Shown here: one piece after another, positions 18,051 to 26,742 of the stretch
How the letters are laid out: each line of letters starts with the position of its first letter
How positions within the stretch are numbered: the stretch's first letter is position 1
Assembly: GCA_903921605.1 (NCBI GenBank)
Contig: CAIXQV010000035.1
Coordinates: 14,475-78,474, forward strand
Direction of reading: 5' to 3'
Source: an uncultured Planctomycetaceae bacterium
Lineage (GTDB): Bacteria; Planctomycetota; Planctomycetia; Planctomycetales; Planctomycetaceae
DNA length: 64,000 nt
The notes under the pieces: model-generated
Told to the model about the DNA's origin: nothing
The model's input: the letters and a program-made list of their open reading frames with translations, nothing else
The model's database searches: none
Made by a program: the position numbers and the translations under genes

Positions 18051-18101
18051 CACCGCAGTTCGCGTGCTCTGTTTTCAGAGTTTGTGAACTGCGGTGTTTT
18101 T
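18051..18101 (+). terminator. Rho-independent terminator after the HtrA gene
   Basis: Perfect 11-base arms CACCGCAGTTC (18051-18061) and GAACTGCGGTG (18086-18096) are followed immediately by TTTTT. The spacing to the HtrA stop fits an intrinsic terminator on the plus strand. Confidence 0.82.
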
Positions 18102-18295
18102 CCATTGATAGTGCCCACCGTTTGAGTTCGGATTTGCCCCCCGGATCCGCAGTCCTGCGGTGGAGCGGACTACAGACGAACTGAGCGCGGAGCAAGTCGT
18201 CATGCCCGATCGCTTTTTTGATCCCCTGCCCCGGTCTAGACTTTGCTGTCCTGTTCAGATTCTGATAGTCCCGGGTTATGCTGGAGTCCTGAGTA

Positions 18296-21295
18296 ATGTC
18301 GAATGATTCTCGGAATTGTCGAATGTTGTTTTTGCCGTTAGTGATTCTCGCAACATTACTCGAACTTGCCGTTCCAGCTTCAGCGCAGGAGGAGAAGACC
18401 GCGGTTCGAGAAGCCTGGTCGACTTCGAAGATTTCGGGCTCACCGGATCCTGCACCGCCCTATCGGACCGAGTTGGCGTTTCCGAACCTGAAGTTCGTGC
18501 AGCCGCTCGATCTGTCGCCTGCTCCGGGTTCCGATCGCTTGTTCGTGGCAGAACAGGCAGGCAGGATTTTTTCGTTTCCGAACCGTCAGGAGATTTGTAC
18601 CGCCGACCTTGTAGTGGATTTGAAAGAATCGCACCCGGATTTGTCTGCTGTGTACTCGATCACATTTCACCCGAGCTTTGAAGCCAATCGCAAAGTCTAC
18701 ATCTGCTACATTCAGGGCAATGACAAGGCTGATGGAACGTTTGTGTCCGAGTTTACAATCGTGGGTGACGTTGCAGCGAGTGCTGATGGAACGACTGCTA
18801 AGCCGCCAACGATTGCTCCGGCTTCTGAAAGAGTCATCATTCGCTGGTGGTCCGGCGGCCATAACGGTTGCAGTTTGAAGTTCGGTCCGGATGGCTATCT
18901 CTATATTTCGACAGGAGATGGTGGTGCCCCTTCTCCACCGGATCCGCTGATGGCGGGGCAAGACGTCAGCAATTTGTTGTCGAACATCCTGAGGATTGAT
19001 GTGGATCATCCTTCTGCGGATCGCCCCTATGGGATTCCAGCCGACAATCCTTTCGTGGAGATGGAAAATGCCCGTCCGGAAATCTGGGCTTTTGGCTTTC
19101 GTAACCCGTGGAGAATGAGCTTCGACCGTGTGAAAGGCGATCTATGGGTTGGTGATGTGGGCTGGCAGTTGTGGGAGATGATTTATCGAGTGGAACGTGG
19201 CGCAAATTATGGATGGCCGATTATGGAAGGTCCGCAACCGGCACTTCCTGAGTCGAAACGTGGACCGGCGCCAATTTCGCCTCCGGTCGTGTTTCATGCA
19301 CATTCCGAAGCGGCTTCGATGACCGGAGGTTTTGTTTACCATGGAAGTCGACTACCGGAATTGAAGGGTGTGTATGTGTACGGAGATTTTCAGTCTGGAA
19401 AGGTGTGGGGCCTGAAGCATGACGGGCGTCAGGTAACGTGGCAGAAGGAGCTCGCGCAGACACCGCTGCAACTTGTTTCCTTTGGCGAGGACAATTCTGG
19501 TGAAATCTATCTCGTCGACTATCAGCGAACTCAACAGATTTATCGCCTTATCCCGAACCCTGATGATGGACAGCATGCGACGTTTCCTCGAAAGCTGAGT
19601 GAAACCGGACTGTTTACCGATGTGGTCAGTCAAACTCCTGCGTCTGGTGTTCTGCAATATGAAATCAATGCACACCATTGGGCCGATCACACTCAGTCGG
19701 AACGTTGGATGGCGATTCCCGGGACAGAGCCGGTTCAGATTGAATCTGATTTAAAGTGGATGATCCCCAATGGTGCTGTGCTGGCGAAAACTGTCAGTAT
19801 TGAAATGACCAAAGGCGCCCCCGCAACTCTTCGTCGATTGGAAACACAAATATTGCATCGAGAAGCCGATAGCTGGCGACCTTATACCTACGCATGGAAC
19901 GATGATCAGACTGATGCCGAACTGGTGCCGTCATCGGGGTTCAGCAGATTGCTCAATGTTCAGGATGCGTCGGCACCAGAAGGGCTTCGCGAGCAGACCT
20001 ATCGATTCGCGGCTCGTAGCGAATGTCAGATGTGTCACAATCCATGGGTCGAGATGAAGACGACAAGTGTAGGCATTCAGACCGCGTCGCCGTTGGGGTT
20101 GTCACTGATGCAGTTGAATCGTCAATCCGACGGAAGTGATTCTGAGAACCAGCTCGTGTCTTTGCAAAAGGCCGGCTGGCTTAGCGGAAAGATCCCGACC
20201 GCTCCGGAGGAATCGCCACGATTTTCTGATCCCTACGAGACGACAGCCTCACTGAATGATCGAGTTCGTTCATATCTGCACGTGAACTGCGCGCATTGTC
20301 ATCAGCCACATGCCGGGGGAAGCGCAATCATTGATCTGGCTTATGACGTGAAATTGGAAGATACAAAGCTGGTGAATGCGAAGCCCGGTCAGGGGGCCTT
20401 TGGGATTTCAGACGCTGCGTTGATTCGTCCGGGGGATCCGTCTGGATCAGTGTTGCATTACCGTCTTGCGAAAACCGGCAGCGGACGTATGCCGCGGATT
20501 GGTTCAGAAGAGATTGATGAAACTGCTGTTTCAATGATCCGCGAGTGGATTCGCGAGATGCCCGCGACGGAGATGCCGACTCCAACTGTGAACTCAGACA
20601 ACTCCGCTTTGTTGGCATCGCTTTTAACTTCGTCGTCTGAGACGCGTCAATCTGCAATTCAACAATTGACATCAACAACCCGAGGCGCGATAGAGTTAAT
20701 GTTGTGGGTGCAGCATTCAGAAGCAACCAATGAACTTCGGCAGGAAGTTGTCGCCTTGGCCAGTCAGAGCAATCAGCCTGAAGTGAGAGATCTCTTTGAA
20801 AGATTTATTCCAGCATCGAAGCGTGCGAAGAGACTGGGGACGGCCGTAAACTCTTCCGAACTGCTGGCCATGGAGGCCGATTCAGAACGAGGACGTCAGT
20901 TGTTCCTGCGAGAGGGTTCAACGTCATGCCGAAACTGCCACAAAATCAAAGAGACTGGGGAAACACTTGGCCCCGATCTGAGTCAGATCGCAAAAAAATA
21001 CACGCCAACAGAAATGCTGACACATCTGCTGGAACCCTCTCGATTTATTGATGTAAAATACATCCCTCAGGTGGTTGAGACGGTCGACGGTCTTGTCCAC
21101 ACTGGCTTGCTGGTCGAAAGATCAGAGACAGAGATTGTGCTGAAGTCTGTGCAGAACAAAGAGATTCGGATTGCGATGTCCGACGTGGAGTCGATGACTT
21201 CGCAACAGAAATCAATAATGCCTGAACTTCTGCTTCGAGATATGACGCCCCAGCAGGCGGCTGATCTGCTGGCCTACTTAAACTCGCTGAAGTAG
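18296..21295 (+). CDS. Sugar dehydrogenase (GSDH-like propeller) fused to three c-type heme sites
   Basis: The protein has 999 residues and a signal peptide (LFLPLVILATLLELAVPASA). Residues about 60-420 are a glucose/sorbosone dehydrogenase-type PQQ propeller (LDLSPAPGSDRLFVAEQAG, WWSGGHNGCSLKFGPDGYLY, EIWAFGFRNPWRMSFD). A middle region carries two CxxCH sites, CQMCH at 577-581 and CAHCH at 665-669, with a likely Met ligand in GRMPRIG at 730-736. The C-terminal PVC-type heme domain has CRNCH at 878-882, then GPDLSQIAKKY and FIDVKYIPQVVE. It should oxidise a sugar or alcohol in the periplasm and pass electrons along its own hemes. Cofactor and substrate are inferred from family. It appears monocistronic. 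Confidence 0.9.
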   Translation: MSNDSRNCRMLFLPLVILATLLELAVPASAQEEKTAVREAWSTSKISGSPDPAPPYRTELAFPNLKFVQPLDLSPAPGSDRLFVAEQAGRIFSFPNRQEICTADLVVDLKESHPDLSAVYSITFHPSFEANRKVYICYIQGNDKADGTFVSEFTIVGDVAASADGTTAKPPTIAPASERVIIRWWSGGHNGCSLKFGPDGYLYISTGDGGAPSPPDPLMAGQDVSNLLSNILRIDVDHPSADRPYGIPADNPFVEMENARPEIWAFGFRNPWRMSFDRVKGDLWVGDVGWQLWEMIYRVERGANYGWPIMEGPQPALPESKRGPAPISPPVVFHAHSEAASMTGGFVYHGSRLPELKGVYVYGDFQSGKVWGLKHDGRQVTWQKELAQTPLQLVSFGEDNSGEIYLVDYQRTQQIYRLIPNPDDGQHATFPRKLSETGLFTDVVSQTPASGVLQYEINAHHWADHTQSERWMAIPGTEPVQIESDLKWMIPNGAVLAKTVSIEMTKGAPATLRRLETQILHREADSWRPYTYAWNDDQTDAELVPSSGFSRLLNVQDASAPEGLREQTYRFAARSECQMCHNPWVEMKTTSVGIQTASPLGLSLMQLNRQSDGSDSENQLVSLQKAGWLSGKIPTAPEESPRFSDPYETTASLNDRVRSYLHVNCAHCHQPHAGGSAIIDLAYDVKLEDTKLVNAKPGQGAFGISDAALIRPGDPSGSVLHYRLAKTGSGRMPRIGSEEIDETAVSMIREWIREMPATEMPTPTVNSDNSALLASLLTSSSETRQSAIQQLTSTTRGAIELMLWVQHSEATNELRQEVVALASQSNQPEVRDLFERFIPASKRAKRLGTAVNSSELLAMEADSERGRQLFLREGSTSCRNCHKIKETGETLGPDLSQIAKKYTPTEMLTHLLEPSRFIDVKYIPQVVETVDGLVHTGLLVERSETEIVLKSVQNKEIRIAMSDVESMTSQQKSIMPELLLRDMTPQQAADLLAYLNSLK

Positions 21296-21390
21296 TAAGG
21301 GTTGCCGGATTGGTTGATGTCGCAACTCTGTTATGAGAGCTGATTACTTGAAATGCATGTGCTCAAATTACTCAGGGAGCAACCAACTGC

Positions 21391-21780
21391 TCACAGCCGC
21401 TGAAACACTAATGGAAGGAAGACGATCACTCCGACAACAGCCGCTCCGACGGCAGCAATAAGAACAGCGGCTGCGGCAAGATCTTTGACTTGTCCGGCTA
21501 TCGGATGGAACTCAGGAGAAACCAGATCCGTTAGGAATTCAATCGCAGTATTCAGAGTCTCGGTGATCCAGACGCTGGCCATCGCCAGTGTCAGCAGGCA
21601 CCATTCGATGGGACTGATACGTAGTAAGACGCCTGCTGCGAGCACAACTCCTGTCAGGGCCAGGTGAATCCAGGAGTTGTGCTGAGTCTTCAGGAGAATC
21701 TTCAGTCCGGAGAAGGCGAACGCAAAGCTTCGAAGCCTGTCTCGCAGAGACCAATTGGGGGCATGATTCTTCAAGTCCAT
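21391..21780 (-). CDS. Diacylglycerol kinase family membrane protein (DgkA type)
   Basis: The protein has 129 residues with three hydrophobic helices (about 38-55, 58-78 and 100-122), the size and topology of prokaryotic DgkA/undecaprenol kinases. The active-site signature is visible as TETLNTAIEFLTD (catalytic-type glutamates near 74 and 81), followed by KDLAAAAVLIAA at 99-110. These enzymes phosphorylate a membrane lipid alcohol using ATP. Substrate choice (diacylglycerol, undecaprenol or, in E. coli assays, ceramide) cannot be read. Its ATG lies three bases after the ceramidase stop, so the two genes are very likely co-translated. Confidence 0.9.
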   Translation of the reverse strand: MDLKNHAPNWSLRDRLRSFAFAFSGLKILLKTQHNSWIHLALTGVVLAAGVLLRISPIEWCLLTLAMASVWITETLNTAIEFLTDLVSPEFHPIAGQVKDLAAAAVLIAAVGAAVVGVIVFLPLVFQRL

Positions 21781-21783
21781 GAC

Positions 21784-23157
21784 TCACTTTGTTCCAGAAG
21801 AGATTTCTTTGCTGATCTCCTGCACTGTACTCACGATGTTCTCTTCGATTCCGGGAGCCCATTTGGACGGTTGTCCATAGTAGATCATTGAGGATTCACC
21901 TTCGTACCCACCCTCCATCAGGACGCGACCGGAAGGAATGTACCCCATCACATCGTTGCTGTATCCGGAGATCCAGTTCGACCGGCCCGGTAACTCAGCC
22001 TTCAGACGCACAGCATAGTCAACAACGACTTCACCGCCCAGAAAAGTCATCTTCACATGATCACCGATCCCCCACATCTGAATGGGATACGGATAGGTCG
22101 GCGAAAGCTTTCCGTCGCGAGCCATCACCTTTTCGAGCGTCATTGCCCGGCGGGCAATGTAGACATCGGATGCCTTCATATCTTTCTGAATTTCCTCCGC
22201 CGTCGGGATATGGGCAAACGCCAAATCGATTTCGCGATAAACGGATTTGAGTGAACCAGCGACAGGAGTCATTGGGCTTTGCAGGGCTCGATCTACGGCG
22301 TCCGCCGTTTGTCGACCGTATTCGGCAGCCAATTCGACTGTGCGGCGAGGCAGTGGGTTTTGGTCGGCTCCACAGCCGGCCCAGAACATGGCGATTGTAT
22401 CAGGATGCCGCTTCTCAACTTCCAGTTGAGCAAAGCCGGGCCAGTCGCCGGACCAGTCCATCAGGCTAAGGACAGTCGAGTGACATGCATAACCAAACAC
22501 GACGGCTCGGAGTTTTCCTTCGGGATTTCTTACCGAGAGTACAGGAACATCGTGGTCGACCGGCCCGACGAGCAGTCCTTTTTCTCGGAGCATCGGAACA
22601 TCAGGCTCGCGATTATTGCGTCGATTGACAGCGAATGAAGCTTGAGACTCCCCGGTGCTGATTGAAGCGGGAGCCATTGATGCAATGGCATCGCTGGTTG
22701 CTTTGGCGACGGAATCAGAAAGGAAGACAGTGTAGTCTCGAATCAGTTGCAGATTTGGCTCATCCAGTGCGAACATCGCGAGGAGATTTGTTCCCACAAC
22801 GGGCCCTGAGTGAGTATGTGAAGTGGAAAGAGCAATCTGAGAGCGATCAATGTTGTGTTCTTTTTGCAGCCGACCACATATCTGCTGCGATGTTTCTCGA
22901 TCAATGCCGACGAGATCCAGGGTGACCAGAATCACTCGCTTCCCCGAAGGATCTTCCAGAACGATGGCTTTGGCCCAAAGGTCGTGGCTTTTGCCTTCAG
23001 CCGGTTTACTGCGCGATGCGTAACCGGACATCCACATGGGTTGTGGCGGCGTGATATTGGCTTTGGCCACTCCGGCCTTCCATGTTTCCTGCGCTGAAAC
23101 AGCGGGATTCAGAAGAAAGCACAAGGCAGCAACGGTCACGATTCGAGTGAGTATCAC
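21784..23157 (-). CDS. Neutral/alkaline ceramidase-like secreted hydrolase
   Basis: I chose the GTG at 23157 (457 residues): it has GGAG six bases upstream and begins a signal peptide (TRIVTVAALCFLLNPAVSAQ). The frame opens further upstream to an ATG at 23307, but that part is not signal-like. The mature protein starts WKAGVAKANITPP, typical of the neutral/non-lysosomal ceramidase N-terminal domain. Probable Zn2+-binding segments are STSHTHSGPVVG and FGYACHSTVL. The separate C-terminal Ig-like domain of bacterial ceramidases seems absent, so this is a single-domain member, as is common in Planctomycetes. Activity on ceramide is family knowledge for distant relatives only. The DgkA-type kinase follows after three bases. 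Confidence 0.85.
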   Translation of the reverse strand: MILTRIVTVAALCFLLNPAVSAQETWKAGVAKANITPPQPMWMSGYASRSKPAEGKSHDLWAKAIVLEDPSGKRVILVTLDLVGIDRETSQQICGRLQKEHNIDRSQIALSTSHTHSGPVVGTNLLAMFALDEPNLQLIRDYTVFLSDSVAKATSDAIASMAPASISTGESQASFAVNRRNNREPDVPMLREKGLLVGPVDHDVPVLSVRNPEGKLRAVVFGYACHSTVLSLMDWSGDWPGFAQLEVEKRHPDTIAMFWAGCGADQNPLPRRTVELAAEYGRQTADAVDRALQSPMTPVAGSLKSVYREIDLAFAHIPTAEEIQKDMKASDVYIARRAMTLEKVMARDGKLSPTYPYPIQMWGIGDHVKMTFLGGEVVVDYAVRLKAELPGRSNWISGYSNDVMGYIPSGRVLMEGGYEGESSMIYYGQPSKWAPGIEENIVSTVQEISKEISSGTK

Positions 23158-23454
23158 GAGTTTCTCCAAGGCGAGTTTTGGGGCGGGAATTATGGAACGC
23201 AGAGGACGTGGTCTAACTGTTTCCGGGGTGACTGCAAGCTTCAGGCCGATTTGCAGTTCGTGCTGAATTCCATGGCTTGAATAACTGGAGATGCGTTCGA
23301 TGCTCAAATTCTGAGCGACTCAGGGGTTTCTCCGAGACTCTCATGTGATATTCTTCACAGACCGGGGACGTTGAAAAGAAGCCCCGAAGTCAATTCCTGG
23401 CGACACGTCAGGTGATTGAATTCATGCAGGCCAACAGATAAGAAGGAGAATCCC

Positions 23455-23541
23455 ATGGGCAAAGGTGACAACAGCAAGAAGAACGATAAGAAGAACAAGA
23501 AAGTCAAAAAGGAAGTAAAAAAGCCTGATGCCAAGAAGTAG
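23455..23541 (+). CDS. Tiny lysine-rich protein (28 residues)
   Basis: An ATG is preceded by AAGGAG at ideal distance. The frame encodes 28 residues, beginning MGKGDNSKKNDKK, in which about half are lysine, and ends at TAG. A strong terminator begins 32 bases later, giving a complete compact transcription unit. There is no recognised domain. The first five residues match those of the small ribosomal protein bTHX, but the rest lacks its Arg/Gly pattern, so this is probably coincidence. Such a basic peptide could bind RNA, DNA or ribosomes. The ribosome-binding site plus terminator argue that the gene is real. Confidence 0.68.
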   Translation: MGKGDNSKKNDKKNKKVKKEVKKPDAKK

Positions 23542-23573
23542 CATGCTTTGAACACTGCTGAAGGCTGTCTTCG

Positions 23574-23614
23574 GAGCCCGCATTTTGACAGAAATGCGGG
23601 CTCTTCTTGTTTTT
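23574..23614 (+). terminator. Rho-independent terminator after the lysine-rich gene
   Basis: Perfect 12-base arms GAGCCCGCATTT (23574-23585) and AAATGCGGGCTC (23592-23603) with a six-base loop are followed by TTCTTGTTTTT. This is one of the clearest intrinsic terminators in the window. Confidence 0.9.
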
Positions 23615-23628
23615 GACCTTCCGTATGA

Positions 23629-24036
23629 ATGTTACTTTTCGAGCGGTACAAATTGAGGCCGGGTGTTCGCGGGATTTGTGATCAAGATCATTACCTCAAT
23701 CGTGGCCGCGCACGGAATGGCGGCGTCGGAAGTCAGATTTCATCATGCCTGTATCACTTGGGCTGCCATTCGGGTATCATCCACGTGTCTGCCGCTGGCG
23801 ATGATCATGTGGAGTCTGTGAGACTCTGCGATTGTGAGGCGAGCGGGTTCAGACGTTTTCACTCGGAGTTTAAAATCGCAAAAAACCAGAATACCTTCGC
23901 CAAGCGTCAGCGGGAGCAGGAAAAGCGACAGCGAGCTGATGAGAAACGTAAGAAGCGGGACCAGAAGAAAGATGGGTCCTTTTCCCCTGCCCCATCCAGA
24001 AGCTATGCGTTTCCTTCCGAAGACCGTGAGGAATAA
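23629..24036 (+). CDS. Hypothetical protein with Lys/Arg/Glu-rich C-terminus
   Basis: The frame runs 135 codons from an ATG at 23629 that lies directly behind the preceding terminator. The first 80 residues have irregular composition and may be untranslated. The last 50 (KIAKNQNTFAKRQREQEKR onward) form a highly charged helix that looks coding, so the real start may be internal, for example at a GTG or TTG near 23810. A terminator hairpin follows the stop by eight bases, which supports a transcript ending here. There is no recognised domain. The charged helix could bind RNA or DNA. Confidence 0.45.
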   Translation: MLLFERYKLRPGVRGICDQDHYLNRGRARNGGVGSQISSCLYHLGCHSGIIHVSAAGDDHVESVRLCDCEASGFRRFHSEFKIAKNQNTFAKRQREQEKRQRADEKRKKRDQKKDGSFSPAPSRSYAFPSEDREE

Positions 24037-24043
24037 AATTCTG

Positions 24044-24076
24044 AAGACCGACCTCTCCTGGGTTGGTCTTTTTTTT
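24044..24076 (+). terminator. Rho-independent terminator after the charged hypothetical gene
   Basis: Arms AAGACCGACC (24044-24053) and GGTTGGTCTT (24061-24070) pair with one G-T, separated by a seven-base loop, and run into TTTTTTTT. This is a classic intrinsic terminator on the plus strand. Confidence 0.85.
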
Positions 24077-24203
24077 GGCAGGCTGCCAATCTCCCCGCGA
24101 CTTTTTTGTTCGCTGATTGAATCGAAAGCGCAAGACCACTAGCCTTTGGCGCAGATCAGCCCGCCTTTTCGACTTTTCGATTCCTCCCTGTGAGTTCTCT
24201 GCG

Positions 24204-25538
24204 ATGACATCTGCAGCCCTGTCAAATGGCAAAAGTTGTTCTTCCTCTTCGATTCTTCTGTCCGGGATGCTGTTGATCCTTGTCTCGATGACCGCAGAAG
24301 CCTCTGATCGCCTCAACTGGCCTGCACGCACCGGTCCAGGTTTAGACTCCCTGATTCCAGCCGAAGATGCTGTAGGTTTGCCGACGGAGTGGTCGGAAGA
24401 GCCCGCAAAAAATATCGCGTGGAAGCTTGATCTTGAAGGGTTCGGGCATTCAGTCCCTGTCGTTGGATTTGGAAAGGTTTGGCTGACGGCAGCAACGAAG
24501 GATGGGAAGCAACAATTCATTTACTGCATTGAACAGTCCACTGGTAAAGTGCTGCATCACAAGTTGATGTACGAGAACGCCGAACCAGAACCTCTCAAGA
24601 ACGAAGTCAATACCTACGCGTCGCCCTCATGTGCGCTGGATAAGGATGCGGTTTACGTTCACTTCGGCACCTATGGTACAGCACGCTTGAATCCCGAAAC
24701 TGCCGAAGTGGTTTGGGAACGAAAGGATATCAAGTGTCGGCATTTTCGAGGTCCGGGTTCTTCGCCTATCATCTGGAACAATCATTTGATCCTCACGTTT
24801 GACGGGATCGATGCTCAGTTCGTTATGGCATTAGACAAGAACACGGGAAAGACTGTTTGGCGAACGGATCGAACAACGGACTATGGAGACCTTGACGAGA
24901 ATGGCCAGCCGAAACTGGAAGGTGATCTTCGCAAAGCGTACAGCACTCCTGGCTATGTCGACGTGAACGGGAAAACACATCTGATTTCAATTGGTTCCAG
25001 AGCAGGGTTTGCTTACAACGCCCTGACGGGTGAAGAGTTATGGACGATCCGCCATGACGACTTCAATGCGTCATCGCCTCCGATGTTCTTTGAGGGCCAC
25101 GCGATCCTCAACACGGGTTCCCGAGGGTCGAATCTTTTGAGTGTGCGACTTGACGATACCACGCGGGGCGATGTTTCCGTATCTCACGTCGTTTGGAATC
25201 GCGATAAGGGTAACTCCGACCTGAGTGCTCCAATTCTGATCGGGGATCGCATCTTCAGTGTTCTGAATAACGGTGTCGTGAATTGCGTGAACGTGAAGAC
25301 CGGTGAGGAAGTCTGGAAAGACCGCATTGAAGGAACATTTACTGCATCGCCAATTGCCGGTGATGGTCGGATCTACTTCTGCAACGAGGAAGGTGATTGC
25401 TACGTTGTGGAGGCCACCGATTCCTTCAAGCTGATCTCGAAGAATCATCTGAGCGAGGGAATGAGAGCATCGCCGTCTGCAGCAGAAGGGCACTTGTTTC
25501 TTAGGACATTTACTCGGCTGTATTGCATTGGCGATTAA
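24204..25538 (+). CDS. Exported PQQ-like beta-propeller protein
   Basis: The ATG at 24204 gives 444 residues with a signal peptide (ILLSGMLLILVSMTAEA). A TTG 87 bases earlier is not needed. The mature protein begins RLNWPARTGPGLDSLIP, a common opening of planctomycete PQQ-binding-like propellers (WP-R-GP-G). Blade motifs such as TGKVLHHK, TAEVVWERKD, TGKTVWRTD, TGEELWTIRHD and TGEEVWKDR recur through the chain. There is no heme or catalytic signature. These proteins are assumed to be periplasmic scaffolds or dehydrogenase-like, and many do not bind PQQ. Its stop overlaps the stop of the convergent epimerase gene by four bases. Confidence 0.86.
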   Translation: MTSAALSNGKSCSSSSILLSGMLLILVSMTAEASDRLNWPARTGPGLDSLIPAEDAVGLPTEWSEEPAKNIAWKLDLEGFGHSVPVVGFGKVWLTAATKDGKQQFIYCIEQSTGKVLHHKLMYENAEPEPLKNEVNTYASPSCALDKDAVYVHFGTYGTARLNPETAEVVWERKDIKCRHFRGPGSSPIIWNNHLILTFDGIDAQFVMALDKNTGKTVWRTDRTTDYGDLDENGQPKLEGDLRKAYSTPGYVDVNGKTHLISIGSRAGFAYNALTGEELWTIRHDDFNASSPPMFFEGHAILNTGSRGSNLLSVRLDDTTRGDVSVSHVVWNRDKGNSDLSAPILIGDRIFSVLNNGVVNCVNVKTGEEVWKDRIEGTFTASPIAGDGRIYFCNEEGDCYVVEATDSFKLISKNHLSEGMRASPSAAEGHLFLRTFTRLYCIGD

Positions 25539-26737
25539 CGCGACTGCGGAGTAATCAGTTCGGAAGTTCGTACCGCCAATTGGCGGATTCGACATTCGTT
25601 GATATCGACGCCAAGTCCGGGGCCTGATAATCGTTTGCCTCGTCCTCCGTACTGAAACGTCAGGTCCTGTTCCGTCAGTGAATCGCGTACCAGAAAACGA
25701 TCGAAACTGCCTTCCAGATACCGAAGATTATCAACGTTGCAGGCGAAGTGCCGGCCAGCTGCAGAAAGAATGCCTGTCTCTCCAACCTGGCATCCCAGTT
25801 GAAAGCCAAGACCCTGTTGCCGGGCGATTGCTGCTAATCGAACTGATCTTAAAAGGCCGCCACATTTGGAAAGGCGAATATTGAACAGATCGCACCAGCC
25901 GCCAGCGATCGCTCGTTCTGCATCCTCGCGACAACAAAGTGATTCATCGAGCATGACGGGCAGGTTCAGCTCCGAGCGTACTTGTCGGAGTCCGGCGACA
26001 TCAGAATGGGGTACCGGTTGCTCAAGACTGGTCACGTTGTACTTCAGAAGAGGCTGCATTTTTAGGCAAACATCTTCGCACCGCCAGGATTCATTGGCAT
26101 CCAGTCGAAGGTCAACGTTTGGGCCAAGGATCCGTCGGACTCGTCGCAGGCAGGCTTTGTCATCAATACCGGCCGCGCCGACTTTCACTTTAACCGTGCG
26201 GAATGCAAAGAGCCGCATCTTCAGCGCGGAAACGATCTGTTTGCCGGACGACATTGAGGTGATTGCACCGCTGTAGAACACGTCATCGCGAGCAGTGAGA
26301 ATCCCATCCGTCCCGGGAAGCTTCGCGATCAACTGCCCGATTGAGCAGTTCTCGACACGACAGGCTGCGTCCAGAATTGCCAGCTCAAGAGCGCAGCGAA
26401 CTGAGTTCCCGAAACATTCGCGGATACGAATTCCGTGGTCTGGTTCTACATCAGCGAGTTTGAACTGATCGATGGCTACAGCGAGTTGTCCTGTATCGGA
26501 AAACTGCTGTTCACGGAATGGACTGAAGTCCGTGGCTTCGAGGTGCCGCCATGCGGATTCAATGGATTCGCCGGTGACATAAGTACGAGGCAGGCCTTCT
26601 CCCCAGCCGACGCTGCCATCATTCATCACGCAGCGAATAATCAGCGTGTCGTTGGCAAAGCGTTCGTGAGACGCGTGACGTACTGGCTTACGAAGTGCAA
26701 TGGGAACCTGGAAAGCTGTAATCCGATGAATATGCAT
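25535..26737 (-). CDS. Enolase-superfamily enzyme, muconate lactonizing / dipeptide epimerase type
   Basis: The protein has 400 residues. The capping domain (1-130) is followed by a TIM barrel with all expected residues: K183 and K185 in TVKVKVG, metal ligands D213 (LRLDANESW), E239 (TSLEQPV) and D264 (VMLDESL), and the second base K291 in RLSKCGG. The KxK...K arrangement is that of the MLE subgroup, which includes L-Ala-D/L-Glu epimerases and o-succinylbenzoate synthases. The exact substrate cannot be decided. The gene starts five bases after the kinase stop, so the two are likely an operon. Its stop overlaps that of the opposing propeller gene. Confidence 0.88.
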   Translation of the reverse strand: MHIHRITAFQVPIALRKPVRHASHERFANDTLIIRCVMNDGSVGWGEGLPRTYVTGESIESAWRHLEATDFSPFREQQFSDTGQLAVAIDQFKLADVEPDHGIRIRECFGNSVRCALELAILDAACRVENCSIGQLIAKLPGTDGILTARDDVFYSGAITSMSSGKQIVSALKMRLFAFRTVKVKVGAAGIDDKACLRRVRRILGPNVDLRLDANESWRCEDVCLKMQPLLKYNVTSLEQPVPHSDVAGLRQVRSELNLPVMLDESLCCREDAERAIAGGWCDLFNIRLSKCGGLLRSVRLAAIARQQGLGFQLGCQVGETGILSAAGRHFACNVDNLRYLEGSFDRFLVRDSLTEQDLTFQYGGRGKRLSGPGLGVDINECRIRQLAVRTSELITPQSR

Positions 26738-26742
26738 CAGGT

